A stretch of DNA of 64,000 nt, from NCBI GenBank assembly GCA_033032865.1, contig JAWHQI010000064.1, forward strand, positions 7,440,001 through 7,504,000, in the 5' to 3' direction. A program made the position numbers and the translations under genes. Source of the DNA: Dactylorhiza incarnata. Taxonomy: Eukaryota > Streptophyta > Magnoliopsida > Asparagales > Orchidaceae. Below are positions 1 through 10,613 of the stretch, piece by piece (the first letter of the stretch is position 1; each line of letters starts with the position of its first letter). The notes under the pieces were generated by a model. It saw only the letters and a program-made list of their open reading frames with translations. It was not told the DNA's origin and made no database searches.

Positions 1-154
1 TATATAGGTTTTTCTGGAATTGAAACTGTATGGGCGGGAGGAGGCTGACTACAATAATTGGAGGCTGAGTTGGAGGCGACATCAATGGAGCATTGAAGAG
101 GAGGCCTTGGATTGCTGACGTGGAGGACTAGGCTGCCATAGTGTAACGATAGCA
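1..154 (-). repeat. 3' LTR (partial) of a minus-strand gag-only LTR element
   Basis: This segment is nearly identical to 2431-2584, with only scattered substitutions, so it is one end of a long terminal repeat that continues left of the window. Homology runs about 11 bp further to position 165, where the two copies diverge. The boundary is set at CA (154), which reads TG on the minus strand, but 165 is also possible. I see no clear purine tract next to it, which weakens the boundary call. Confidence 0.7.
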
Positions 155-644
155 TTAAAGGGGAGGCATATGGATAATCAATTAATTGGGGTAGCAACGG
201 CTCATCTTCAACCTGAAAATTATTAGTATATAGAAAATCACCATTAAACGTGTCAGATAATTTTTCACAAGGAGGAGGTGCTTGCAAAAATAAATGATTA
301 AGCTCCGGTTGTTCCTTTTCTACAATAAAATTTTCTTTTGAAAAATCTAGTGCATTACCAAGCGAAATAAAATTTTCGGACACAAGATTTTCATAAATTT
401 TCGGTTGAACTAAAATAGAAGAATTTTGTGAAAATTCATGAGAAAGAAAAGAAGATCCGAGTGGAGTAGGGGAAGAAACTTGTTCTTCTTCTATTTCATC
501 CTGGGTGCCCAAAACATTAAGAAATTCTTGGTTAGAGAATATTTCTTCATCTTTGGTAAAAGAAGTTATGGGATTACATGAAAGCACATGTTCCTCTATA
601 ACTAAATTATCAAAGGATGGAGAAAAAACACTAAAAGAAGACAT
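1..644 (-). CDS. Acidic C-terminal half of a gag-like protein, reading into the LTR
   Basis: From an ATG at 644 the minus strand stays open to the window edge, about 214 codons. The matching frame in the other LTR copy stops at about 2430, so the stop here probably lies at or just left of position 1. The product is rich in Ser, Glu, Asn and Phe, with no membrane segment or catalytic motif visible. It continues the composition of the ORF at 649-1140 in another frame, so the two may be one frameshifted gene. The last 50 or so codons lie in the LTR. No function can be assigned beyond membership of a gag-only retroelement. Confidence 0.5.
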   Translation of the reverse strand, partial: MSSFSVFSPSFDNLVIEEHVLSCNPITSFTKDEEIFSNQEFLNVLGTQDEIEEEQVSSPTPLGSSFLSHEFSQNSSILVQPKIYENLVSENFISLGNALDFSKENFIVEKEQPELNHLFLQAPPPCEKLSDTFNGDFLYTNNFQVEDEPLLPQLIDYPYASPLMLSLHYGSLVLHVSNPRPPLQCSIDVASNSASNYCSQPPPAHTVSIPEKPI

Positions 645-648
645 ATTT

Positions 649-1140
649 TTATCTAAGTTTTGGGGGGGAAGTATCTATTTGAATCGGCGGAATTTCCCCA
701 AAATTAGAGAACGAAAATTGCAGCGCATAAGAAGAAGAACAAAAATTCGGATCTAAAGATTTATCTTCATCGCTCCGAGAACTATCCGGGTGAGCTTGCC
801 ACCAAGAATAATCGACTTCGGGGCTAGAAGAACAATTATCAAACGCCGAAAAATTATTCTCATGAATTTTAGAAAAAATATTTTCATCAAAGTTTGATAA
901 ATTATTTTCTTGAAAAGATGAAAAATTATAATCATAATTATTATCAAAATTATTTGCATAATATTGAAAAAAATTATTTTCATAATAATTATTTTGAGAA
1001 TATGAATGTAAATAACATTCCTCACTTTGATGAGGCGCACCAAAATAATAACAACTAATTTGGCGCTTTCGTGCGGCTTGTAAGAGATAAACTTTGTTTT
1101 GAATCTCGGCAACTTTAACGGCCAATTCAGATAATTTCAT
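649..1140 (-). CDS. Small gag-like protein with a degenerate zinc knuckle
   Basis: This 163-residue ORF starts at the ATG at 1140. A short amphipathic N-terminus (about 1-27) is followed by a zinc-knuckle-like segment CYYFGAPHQSEEC (residues 30-42), in which the second Cys is Phe, and then by an Asn/Tyr/Glu/Ser-rich acidic tail. No capsid, protease or polymerase motif is present. The layout of early knuckle plus acidic tail matches the gag-like ORF of the 20732-26709 element, and both have an Athila-type primer site. It is probably a nucleic-acid-binding gag remnant of a TR-GAG-like non-autonomous retrotransposon. The Cys to Phe change suggests decay. Confidence 0.55.
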   Translation of the reverse strand: MKLSELAVKVAEIQNKVYLLQAARKRQISCYYFGAPHQSEECYLHSYSQNNYYENNFFQYYANNFDNNYDYNFSSFQENNLSNFDENIFSKIHENNFSAFDNCSSSPEVDYSWWQAHPDSSRSDEDKSLDPNFCSSSYALQFSFSNFGEIPPIQIDTSPPKLR

Positions 1141-1440
1141 AGTAAAAAAAAGGAAACAGCCTTCACTTAAATGAATGGAATTTTAGAATATTATTATAAT
1201 ATATAAAAAAATTATACTTTTTTTAAAAAGCGGGTTAAGTTAGTCCTGGACTTCCCAAGGTCAACCCGGTGAAGGGCTCGCAAGGCACTAGAGGCTGTGA
1301 TGGGAATTCAAGCACAAAGCATCCTTTCCGAGAATTTAGATTACGCTTTTTATTTTTATTTTTATTTTTTAAGAGAAGGGGGAGAAGAAAGAGAACGATA
1401 AAATTAATAGATATTTCTTTTTTCAAAATATCAATCATAT
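1141..1440 (-). other. 5' leader of the minus-strand gag-only element
   Basis: Untranslated AT-rich leader between the primer site and the gag-like ORF. The element's 5' end is to the right. A T/A-rich tract at 1340-1380 is the main landmark. No other signal is visible. Confidence 0.5.
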
Positions 1441-1458
1441 TCCCCGGCAACGGCTCCA
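1441..1458 (-). other. Primer binding site, tRNA-Asp type
   Basis: Read on the minus strand this is TGGAGCCGTTGCCGGGGA, one base from the TGGCGCCGTTGCCGGGGA site used by Athila-like elements and complementary to the 3' end of tRNA-Asp. It lies 6 bp from the end of the LTR at 1465, as in the intact element at 22159-22176. This fixes the orientation of the element as minus. Confidence 0.8.
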
Positions 1459-1464
1459 AAAACT

Positions 1465-2595
1465 TGATGCGCAAAACTATATCTGCAAACGATAACGACA
1501 AGTGTACCGTATCGAATGTAGTATAGGTTGTAAAAACCAAGGTCGTATTAGACTAGGGGTGGTTGGGTACTCTTACTTCAAGAAAATCTCTATTATTTTA
1601 TCAATTTAAAGTTTAGGATTTGGTTTTTGCACTCAAAAGAGAAGAATTAAAATAAAGAATAAAAAGGACGATTAGCACTCGATCTTTGAATCACCTAGGA
1701 GATAAAAATAAGAAAAATAAAATCGCATTCTCTTAATAAAATAGCTATGACCGTGGAGATTCCCGAATTATGAACGTACCTTGGGTCGAGGATACGCCCA
1801 ACTAAGATTAGGAAATATCAACCGAATTCTCATTCCATAGTCGATAACCTAATACTTGCTTTACGAGGTGAATCCCGCTATTGGCATTTACTCCAATCCG
1901 GAAGGGTAACGTCATCCTCTCTTGAGGATTGCATTCTACTCTTCTTTATCCTTGAGTGATCGATTCGTCTTACGAGCCTCTCGGCTAACTAAAGAATGAA
2001 AACAAGAACAAGAATTATATATCGAAAATATAATCGCGTTATCTTAAAATCAAGGATAAATCTTAAGCTTAGAAAAGAAAAAGTGCAATTCTAAATTACT
2101 TCAAAATCTTTATTATTCCTTGGATCATTTCGATCGAGTACTAATAATATTTTAGTTACTCATTGAGATTAAGGAATTAACAAAAAAAAGAGTACATGAT
2201 AAAATAAGTGGGGAAAATGAGAGAACAAACGAATTATTTTATTAAATTGCTAAAGAAAAGTTACAAGATAGGAATTGAAAGCTACATATTAATTAATTGA
2301 AGGTACAATTTTGAGGAAGAAAGAAAACTACAAGAAATACTAATACAAGAAAATAAAATATGAAAAGAAGAGTCTAAGTCCTAAAATTCGTCTCCAAAAT
2401 TCCTCTGTAAAAATTTGCTGGAGCTGGCTTTATATAGGTTTTTCTGGAATTGAAATTGTATGGGCGGGAGGAGGCTGACTGCAATAATTGGAGGCTGAGT
2501 TGGAGGCGGCATCAATGGAGCATTGAAGATGAGGCCTTGGATTGCTGACGTGGAGAACTAAGCTGCTATAGTGTAACGATAGCATTAAAGGGGAG
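1465..2595 (-). repeat. 5' LTR of the minus-strand gag-only element
   Basis: On the minus strand the repeat ends in GCGCATCA immediately before the primer site, the same end as the LTRs at 20732-22152. Its far end is TG at 2584, or up to 2595 where homology to the left copy ends. The LTR is thus about 1.12 kb and the whole element about 3.5 kb. The target duplication cannot be checked because the left end is outside the window. Confidence 0.7.
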
Positions 2596-2860
2596 CTCGG
2601 GCTGGATCCTTGGAGGTGATGGCGCTGTATGGAGGAGGAGGCACACATAGAGGATGCGGAAGTGGAGGAGCTCGGATCGATGACGTGGAGGAAGAGGAAT
2701 TGATTGATGCATGGTGGACGGCGGCTTGCATGGAGGTGGATGTGGACGGTGGAGAGCTGCTTGCATGGTGGTGGCCGGAAGCTTGCATGGAAGGTGCACA
2801 GGAGAGCTGCTTGCATGGTGGAGGAGCCGGAGGTGGCTGGCGGAGCTGTTTTGACGGGTG
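2596..2860. other. GC-rich flank, no recognised feature
   Basis: Purine-rich sequence with repeats of GGAGGTGG and GCTTGCATGG. Short open frames exist on both strands but reflect composition only. It lies between the gag-only element and a tandem array. Confidence 0.4.
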
Positions 2861-3260
2861 ATCGACGAACCGCGAATGGCCATGATCGACGAATAAGCTT
2901 CGATCGATGAACGCGGGCTCCGATCGACAAACGTGGGCTCCGATCGACGAACACGGGCTCCGATCGACGAACGGTCAGGAGATCGACGAACTATCATCTG
3001 GCGGCCTCCGATCGACGAATGGGCGAGCGATCGACAAACTGCGTTCAACGAATGGGCGGGAGATCGACGAACTATCACCTGGCAGCCTCCGATCGACGAA
3101 CGGGCGAGAGATCGACGAACTGTGTTTGACGAATGCGTGGGAGATCGACGAACTGTCGTTTGGCAGCCTCCGATCGACGAACGAGCAAGAGTTCAATGAA
3201 CTGCGTTCGATGAATGGGCGGGAGATCGACGAACTGTCTCCTGGTGGCCTCCGATCGACC
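2860..3260. repeat. Tandem array, ~81-bp unit built on GATCGACGAAC
   Basis: About four to five degenerate higher-order units contain CGATCGACGAAC and AGATCGACGAACT in alternating short sub-units. Because 81 is a multiple of three the array is open over 132 codons (2907-3305) with a recurring REIDEL peptide, but also on the other strand, so no protein is claimed. The core TCGACGAA recurs in LTRs of several families in this window. Confidence 0.7.
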
Positions 3261-3430
3261 TATATAAATAAACATATATATATAAACATATATATATATA
3301 AATAAACATATATATATAACATATATATATAAACACAAACATATGTATATATATAAAAAGAATGATTTATATGATATAATTCATATAATTTTTATAATTT
3401 TATATTAAAAATATTTTAAAATTATACTAA
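3261..3430. repeat. TA-rich simple sequence
   Basis: Runs of ATATAT and AAACATATAT followed by A/T-only sequence. It adjoins the truncated left edge of the SIRE-like derivative and may mark the deletion junction that removed its 3' LTR. Confidence 0.7.
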
Positions 3431-3532
3431 AAGATGAGTATATAAACTACTCATCATTATCCTTTTTCTCCATTTCCTCCATGTATTTTCTTTTTCTCAT
3501 CTTTACATTATCTTCTTACAATATTTTCTTTC

Positions 3533-5339
3533 CTATACTCTGATCAGTAGCGGCATCAAGAATGTCTGCATATTGATCATCAGCATGGTACTCTTCAGCG
3601 GGCTCATCAAAATGGAGATGAGGGGATTTATTGCTTCCCTGATGGTATTGGTGGTCCAGATGGCATGCTCACCACTGGCCTTTATCATTGATCTCTCCCC
3701 CTTTATGACTTCATCAGATATCCCCCTTTGGAGGTTCTCCTGAAGGACCAATATCTTGCTTATAAGCATGTGAATTCCTGCTTCCAAATGGTTCTTGGTC
3801 TCAAGCAGATGACTGTCTAGATCCTTATTGTGGTGATCTAGACTTTCTTGGAGATTAGTTTTGTGTTCAACCATCCATCTAGTGGTTGCTATGTAGGCCT
3901 TCTCTATGTTGCTGACAATCATTATTTGATTATCCCCTGAATCAGATAGACCCTTGTGAGTAAGTGTTCTTTCTTTGGCAGTGTATTCTTATAGATTATT
4001 CACATCATTTCTTAGGCTTGCAGTTTCAGCAGATAGTTCCCTTCTTAGATCATTGATGGCTGAGTTAACATGACCTTCAATTTTTAGCCTTTGTTCTTCC
4101 AGGAGCATTCTTATCTGAGGCAGTAGGGAGAACTCCACTGGCCTATTCTCTAGAGGTGAACTAGCTTGTCCTGGTTCCTCCTCTTCATTCCCATCAATCA
4201 TGAGAGATGGAGATCTTCTGATGGATGACTGCTTTGACTCATTTTCCTCTTCAGGATTTGACAGATCTCTGCTAGTCTCATCAGCAGGATTCTCTTGGTT
4301 GTCTTCTTGGGGATCTTCACTTGGATCCTCCTGGATTACTTGTCTAGAACGAACATCATCCTCAGCCCTTACGATTTTATTGATCACTTCTACCACATGA
4401 GCAGGAGCTCACTATTCTTCTCCCCCTCAGTTTCAGCATCCTATTGTTCTGTTCCTGCTGTTACAATTGTCCTGGATTCCAGACATGGAACAAAGGCCTG
4501 GAGGGAGACATTCTTTTCCACTACAGGCACTTCAGAGTCAAACGAGTCTGAGTTGTTGCCTGACTCACTTTCTTCAGATGAGCTTTCTCCCTTCCTCTTC
4601 ACATCCTCTGCAGTCTTCAGCTTCTTGGCAGACTTAGTCAGAACTTTCTCCCATCTCTCAAGAATCTTGATATCCATCCTTCTCATGTGATGGATTTTTA
4701 CACCATACTTCTTGTTAAAACTTTCAGGATAAGATAGTAGTAGATACAGTGAGAGTATTCTTCCCAGATTTGGAACTTGAAAGCTTTCTTGTATCCTTTT
4801 GAAAATGATCTGACCCCAGTTGGTCTTCTTACTTAGGATTATCCTTGCCATTATCTCGAACATGGGCTTGGATATCCTATCATGCGACCCTACCTTACAG
4901 AGGAGGGCTTTCCTACGATATCTGCCATAAGCTTTCCTTGTTGATTAAAGCTCTTCCTTTCCAGAGACCCATAGGTCTTGCTGGAGTGCCCGCACTATGC
5001 CAGAGCCTTGTTAAGGTCTTCCTGGGTGACTTCCTCATTTTCTTCCCCCTTGGAGCAGGTCAGCAGCTGAAGAACCCTGGCCAATCTCTTGGGATTCACC
5101 TTGACCTTCATCTCGTTGATCAAGCTTTTTACAGATGTTCCTTTTGATCCCCCCTTGGCATTCGAGAAGAATTCCAGCACTTCTCTCCTTAAGATTATTG
5201 TTGGCTATGAGAGAGCGAACTCCAGGTCGACGGCATTTAACAGCTTAATGGCGCTCTGAATCTCTTCTGGCCCTTCTGAGAAACCATCCCTCACTACTTC
5301 GCTTCCTTCATAGAGAAATCCTTCCTTCTTTGGCGCCAT
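3533..5339 (-). pseudogene. Third ORF of SIRE-like element (plant-transposon-protein type), broken
   Basis: The start is the ATG at 5339 (peptide MAPKKEGF). Open segments in changing frames follow: about 5339-5205, 5180-4995, 4863-4441, 4396-3989 and 3922-3533, so several frameshifts or stops separate them. The second segment has a REVLEFFSNA motif resembling the family known as putative plant transposon protein. The third holds a Lys-rich stretch and then an acidic Ser/Glu tract. The last two are charged and coiled-coil-like (LLEEQRLKIEGHV, NLQESLDHHNKDLD). No transmembrane segment is evident, so an envelope role is not supported. The homologous position in the 10614-33125 element carries a related N-terminus with a different Pro-rich tail. 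Confidence 0.6.
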
Positions 5340-5460
5340 TTTTTACTTGAGCTAAGAGGATTCTAATGTTGTCGACTCATTCACTCTTCGAAGGCGTAGA
5401 TAGCACGACGTCTTTTTAGGGCTAATGTAGAATGTGTTTTAACCTTAATACATCTGATCT

Positions 5461-5470
5461 TATTTATAGT
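5461..5470 (-). promoter_or_regulatory. TATA box upstream of the third ORF
   Basis: The minus strand reads ACTATAAATA, 120-130 bp upstream of the ATG at 5339. It lies far inside the element, so it is not an LTR promoter. Similar boxes precede the accessory ORFs at 16977 and 33704. Confidence 0.5.
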
Positions 5471-6026
5471 TTCGGGATTGGAATGCGAAGTGTCATTTGA
5501 CAAAGGTCTGATTAACTTAGATTGAACGGTTGCGATCGATCAATTTTAGATCTTTTAAGTGTTAGATCGACACTTAGGTATCGTTATGATCCTACATTGA
5601 TGTCCAGAAATCATGTCGACGATACCAATCACTATTTCGACGATATCGTTTTGTGTTCAAAATGATATTGTTCTTGTTCATTCTTTTGTATGATCAGTGC
5701 AATGCTTTAGCAGTGCCATACATATGTGCTCCTTGATTGACAGCTTTTGCTTACTCAAGTAAAAATTACTTTTAGAAAATGATAAAGATGAGGTTATGTA
5801 TTGAACATTAATATAGTTACCTTCACCTTAGCTTTTATATCTTCTTGAGCTAGTAACTCCCCCTTGATGTGATGTTTCTTTTATTTTTATTTTTAGCTCC
5901 CCCTTGACCAGTGCATCTTGGCATGTGGTGAGGTTTTTCTTAGTCCAGAGTTATCCCTGGATCACTCATTGTCCAATATCCTTGTTTGCTTTTGATTGGC
6001 TATGTGGACAATCCCGCAAAACAGAT
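5471..6026 (-). other. Spacer between gag and third ORF, with LTR-like CGACGAT motifs
   Basis: No coding sequence is seen. At 5570-5660 it contains GTCGACGATACC and TTCGACGATATCG, the same words that are repeated in this element's LTR at 9030-9560. Purine tracts such as CAAGGGGGAG (minus strand, near 5860 and 5900) are also present. Pol would normally lie here and has been lost. Confidence 0.55.
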
Positions 6027-7523
6027 TTAATATCCCTTAGGAACACTAGGTGATTTGGGTCCTAGGTTCTTGTTAGCATAGTAAGGAATTCTTCTACTCA
6101 CCTCTGCCTTTCCAGGAGGGCTTTCCTTTGCATTAGGCACACTAGGGTTGTGCCAACAGTCAATGGCAAAGTGTCTCACTTTACCACAGCACCAACACTC
6201 ATGGATGTTGTACCTTCTTTTCTGAACAATTTTTGAGGTGGGTGGAGAATCACAATGCTTATGTTCAGTAGAGAAGGAAACAACATTCTTTCTATCTCTC
6301 TCAGCTAAGGATTGACTAGCTGCTCTTGTATAGTTATTTCTTCTTGTCTTTATCTGTTTGTCAGCAACAGATGTCAACTTGGTAGCTGACATGGTTTTAA
6401 TGGCATCAGATATGATCAAGTGAGAGTTGAATATACTGGTGCTACCAGCCTGCTTCTTATCTGGAAGGGATTGGGAAGGTGTTGCTCCTTTACCCTTGAA
6501 AGTGGGGGCTGAAGCACCAAACACAAATGGTACATGATGGGCCTTTTGGATTTCCTCATGGGGAGCCTTCAATGCACTCATCCCCATGCCTATTATCCTC
6601 CCATATTCAGGAGCATCTCCCAGGCTATTGGAGCTTCCATTAATCTAGTGACCATGGACACTGTCCTGGTCATACTTGTTAGAGGGAAGCACTACTTTTT
6701 GAAAGGTGGTACGAGGCTCTGCTTTAGTTTTGCCCTTTTTTCCATTCCCATCATCTACTGCCCCTTCATTGAAACCCAATCCCCTCCTATTTCCATAGGA
6801 AGAGAAGGTGTCAATGATGGGCAGTATTGTTTTGGGCTTAGAGAATTGAGCCACTAAGCTTCTTTCCTTAAGAAGATCATTCTCAAGTTTCCTAATGAAT
6901 TCTTCCCTTTGCTTTCTTTCATCATGAAGCTTGCCTATGATCTTCTTGAGCTCACAGGAATTGGTTCCCCCATTATGGGACATACCCATTTCCTCATTCA
7001 TCTCAGCCATAATGGGTCTGAGTGATTCTAGCTCCTTAGCTTGCTTCCTAACACACTTCTTGATCTTTCTCAGAACAACCAAGAGATCACCAAACTGTTC
7101 TATTAGATCAGCATGGTTCTTATTATTGCATGATGAGCAGTCTTCTGCATAATTTTCGGAAGATGAGCAATCATCTGATGCACTCTTGGTCTTCTTAATT
7201 GAAGCAGGTAGTAAAGGTGTGTGAGTGATGTATACCTGACCATAATGTGATTCATCATGATTTTCTTCATCTGATACAGCCATCAACACATAGATCTCCT
7301 CATCCTCAGAGTCACAGTCTGAAAGAGTCAATGGTGCTCTTATTCTTCTTCTGACTACAGAGCATTCTTCATCTTCAGATTCACTGTCTGAAATAGTCAA
7401 GGGTGATCTGATCCCTACGACATTGATCCCTATACTTCTTTCTTCTTCAATATGAGAAGAGCTCTAGCTGCTTTCACTTAAGGATCTGAACTTTTTGATG
7501 TAAGATCTTTTGACTTTCTCCAT
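6027..7523 (-). pseudogene. C-terminal gag of a SIRE-like copia element with CCHC zinc knuckle
   Basis: An ATG lies at 7523 and an in-frame stop occurs about 22 codons on. The frame from 7400 to 6645 is open and encodes acidic DSESEDEE tracts followed by a coiled coil (KIIGKLHDERKQREEF). After a frame change, 6587-6027 carries the knuckle CWCCGKVRHFAIDC (CX2CX4HX4C) near its C-terminus. The N-terminal UBN2-type capsid domain seen at 12044-12766 is missing, so particle assembly is unlikely. The arrangement matches the coiled-coil and knuckle parts of the gag at 12791-13801, though in reverse order here. Confidence 0.65.
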
Positions 7524-7607
7524 AGAGTTAGGATATGATAATCAGTTGATTTGATACACCCAAGAGCAGATCTGTTCAAGTTGTTAAGCTTTTCTTTGAA
7601 CAACATC

Positions 7608-7619
7608 CATCTGATACCA
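7608..7619 (-). other. Primer binding site, initiator tRNA-Met type
   Basis: The minus strand reads TGGTATCAGATG, matching TGGTATCAGAGC over the first ten bases. It lies 2 bp from the LTR end ACTAACA at 7622. Confidence 0.75.
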
Positions 7620-7621
7620 CT

Positions 7622-9659
7622 TGTTAGTTAATGGGTGTCGACTTATCACCTAGAGGGGGGTGAATAGGTTTTTCAAATTGTTTTATTCCCCTTCTGGTTA
7701 ATAGATTTAGAGATTGAAAAGCACATCGCAGAAAACACACAAATATGTATAGAGGTTCCTCAAGACCGGGTGTCTTGAGTAGTCCTCTGTCCCTCTGCGC
7801 CTATCTAGCAGTGTGTTAGGCTCGGCAAACTCCGCCAATGTCTCCGGCCCGCAAGCCTAACAACTCAGACCCGCAAGTCCCTGCAGCCTAGGCTCGCAAG
7901 CCCCTTCACTGCACCCGATCCTGTAAGCTCAACACTCAGCAATCAATCCCTACACAGCACAGACCCGCAAGTCTTGCCTCTTGGACCCGCAATTCCCTGC
8001 ATCCTAGGCCCGCAAGTGCCTTCACTGCACCCGAGCCTTCAAGCTTGACACGTTTGGACCCGCAAGTCCCTGCAGCCTAGGCCCGTAAGCCCCTTCACTA
8101 CATTCGAGCCCGCAAGCTTGACACGTTTGAACCCGCAAGTCCTCTGCAGCCTAGGCCTGCAAGCTCCTTCACTGCACCTGAGCCCGCAAGCTCGACATGT
8201 TTGGACCCGCAATTCCTTTACAGTCTAGGCCCGCAAGCCCCTTCACTGCACCCGAGCCCGCAAGCTCGACACGTTTGGACCCGCAAGTCCTTTACAGCCT
8301 AGGCCCGCAAGCCCCTTCACTGCACCCGAGCCCGCAAGCTTGACACTAAGATCTAAAACCAGATCTTATAGATTTGGCCTGCAATCCTTTACAAGAAAGA
8401 TATACAATAATAAACTTTTCTGCCTGATGGAGATCGGCTTCTTGTCTTGAAGAAGATGCTTCAGATGTAGGCGTTGGTAGCACAGATCTTCTTCAAACCT
8501 TCTTCTTTTGCCTGATGTTGACTTGCTTCTTGATTTGAACGAATCTTATCAGTCGATGTAGCTTGACTACAACTTGGAGAACATTGGATGAGCATTTTTG
8601 TTCTCTTCTTCTTATTCTTGATTCTTCTCCGCAGCTTTTTCTGTAGTATTGCTCGGCGGGATGATTTTCTTCGTTCCTTTGTTCTTTTTTCTTTAGGGTA
8701 TCATTGTTCCCTTTTATAGGACGGAGGAGCCGCTTAACGGTCACTTATGATGTCCTTTACTTACAAATGCCCATACCTTAAGAGCACGCACTGATTGGAC
8801 AATCAGGCGGCAGCATTAAATGCTGACAGCGCGTCTGGCAATTTTTGAATCTGTCTCGATGATATTTCCATGGTTATGACGACATGGACAAAATCTCGAT
8901 GACAAGACTTGTCGTTGTCTTGAACTTGGATAGATCTTCAAATCTCCTTCCCTCTTCCTCAGATCTCGATGACACGGGACATCCCTTCTGCACATGCACT
9001 TAAGATGACATGAAGTCATCTAACTGATGTCGACATATCTTGTCGACGACATAATCAATATCATGTCAACAGACCATACTTTAGCAACTACTCGTCTACA
9101 TATGACCTTCTTTAGTCTTCTTGACGTCAAGGCTTCTTTACGATGATATCGTTGACATCAGTCTTACTTAGCCTTTTCAATGACAAGGCTTCTTTACGAC
9201 GATACATGTGTTGTTCAGCCTTATCGACCACATGCCTCTTCTTATGACGATATCTGTTCTTCCTTAGCCTTATCGACGTCACCGCTTCTTTATGATGATA
9301 TTCATTCTGACTTAGCCTTATCGGCATCGAGACTTGTTTTCGACGATATCGTCGACATCTTGTCTTGTGTTTGTGCTTTGAGTCTTCTTCTTCATCTCAG
9401 ATTTTTGATATCATTGTGAGGTGATGTAGTGTTGATGTCACAACAATATTATCATGCGCATGTTGTCTCGACGATAGCCGATATGATCACTCTACTTTGC
9501 TCTGCATATTATTTTAACGACATGCATACACTTGTCGATGATATGTTCAGTCTTTTTCGACGATATTGTACTTAGGCAAGTTATTGAAGTACTGGACATA
9601 TTACCTGATCTCTGCAAGCATGAACTAGATATGACATTAAATACACCTTGTACTTATCA
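7622..9659 (-). repeat. 5' LTR of the truncated SIRE-like derivative
   Basis: About 2.04 kb, read from TG at 9659 to CA at 7622 on the minus strand. Landmarks in element order are a U3 rich in CGACGATATCG palindromes (9030-9560), a TATAAAAG box (8718-8711), and a 74-bp tandem array (about 8345-7840) near the U5 end. Its partner LTR is not in the window, so the TG end is inferred. Confidence 0.65.
7840..8345 (-). repeat. 74-bp tandem array in LTR
   Basis: Units carry CCCGCAAGTCC, CAGCCTAGGCCCGCAAGC and GACACGTTTGGACC. Spacings of the CGTTTGGA landmark are 73, 74 and 74 bp, with about six or seven copies. The array is probably transcribed as part of R/U5. Confidence 0.75.
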
Positions 9660-9903
9660 TTGAGCTGACCACTTCTTCAAATCAGGAACACTGCTGGGCA
9701 CTGTTCCCAACACCTTTTGATCTGCAGAGTGCGTCTTTGGGGGGAACCTAGTCGAGCGAGAGCCTAGAAGGTACTTGTCTTCCTTCCCCCTGGGGAAACA
9801 ACTCTTTGGCCGCCCACGTGGAGGTTCTTGACCCGTCGCCTTCGTTATTCTAACATTACCTTTTCTTGCGAATTCACCCACTGAGCTTTTTTGTTTTTCA
9901 CAG
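9660..9903. other. Flank of the SIRE-like derivative; intron-like start of accessory ORF A
   Basis: No complete ORF is seen on the plus strand. A pyrimidine tract ending TTTTTCACAG (9894-9903) looks like a 3' splice site leading into the open frame at 9904. A possible upstream donor is AAGGTACTT near 9770. It is probably part of the same accessory gene, cut by the element to the left. Confidence 0.4.
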
Positions 9904-10613
9904 AGAACCTCCTCGCGACTCCTGGGAGGCACGCCACCCCGCTGGTCTCGCCACCCTCTCCAGATTCTACTCCCATGCCAGATTCGCCACCTCCTCCAAG
10001 CTCACAGCCTCCTCCGGGCTCGCAGCCCCCACCGGACGAGACAGTCCTCGTCCCCGGGTTCAACATACTTGGCCATTAAGACCCCAGAAGCTCGCCTCCC
10101 GCCGACATCTGGGATGTGAGCAACCTCCCCCGCATTCCTGGCCTGGGGAAATCCGTCACGATAAAGTACTGGGAGGCCTTCCAGGGGAGACCGAGCTCCT
10201 CTCGCCAGCGACCCGATAAAGCGGTTGCGTCCCTGTCAGGTTGGTTAATTATAAATCGACAAAATACCTCTCGCATTACTTACTGAATCTTTTCTCGCAA
10301 GTGGCCCGGAGTCCTCCACCGAGCTGGAGGATGGAAAGGAGGAGATGTCGCCCGTGCCTTCGCCGGATAAGATCGTTGAATTCCTTGGCGACCCTCGGGA
10401 CCCTGAAGCGATGAAGCGGCGAGCCACTGATGTGCTTGAGAAGCAAGGATACATGCTACAAGATTTGTGCAACCGGGCACGCGAGGACAGAGCGGCCTAC
10501 GAGGAGCGCTTCGCCGTGATTGAAAACGAGTTAGCGCGAGTTCTCTCCGAGCTGCAGACAGGCGCTTACCATGAGGCCACCTCTCCCGGAGTGCACCTCA
10601 TGCGGGTGGAGGA
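9904..10613 (+). pseudogene. Accessory ORF A, left part (split by the 10614-33125 insertion)
   Basis: An open frame from a putative acceptor at 9903 encodes a Pro/Ser-rich segment. It has one in-frame TAA (10077-10079) and continues to a possible donor at 10240. A possible second exon from 10302 encodes an acidic start and then a strongly charged coiled-coil-like region (AREDRAAYEERFAVIENEL). The frame continues across the insertion at 33131. The phases of the two exons do not match exactly, so a small indel or a wrong splice site is likely. It lies antisense to the Tat gag-pol at 37430-42910. It is probably an accessory ORF of a Tat-like gypsy element; no specific function is assigned. Confidence 0.45.

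Larger units (their letters stand above)
3431..9659 (-). mobile_element. Truncated SIRE-like copia derivative, minus strand
   Basis: Reading leftwards the order is 5' LTR (9659-7622), initiator-Met primer site, C-terminal gag with zinc knuckle (7523-6027), a spacer with a TATA box, and a third ORF (5339-3533). Protease, integrase, reverse transcriptase and RNase H are absent. No 3' LTR or polypurine tract is found on the left, so the element is truncated there and the left limit is approximate. Coiled-coil gag tail, CCHC knuckle and a long third ORF are typical of the SIRE/Maximus lineage. The right end is called at the CA before TTGAG (9660), by analogy only, since no duplication can be checked. 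Confidence 0.7.

Noticed and set aside
1269..1526. Plus-strand ORF over the primer site of the first element
   Set aside because: Shadow of the LTR and leader; no family resemblance.
2907..3305. 132-codon ORF with REIDEL repeats
   Set aside because: Open frame results from an 81-bp repeat; frames on the other strand are also open.
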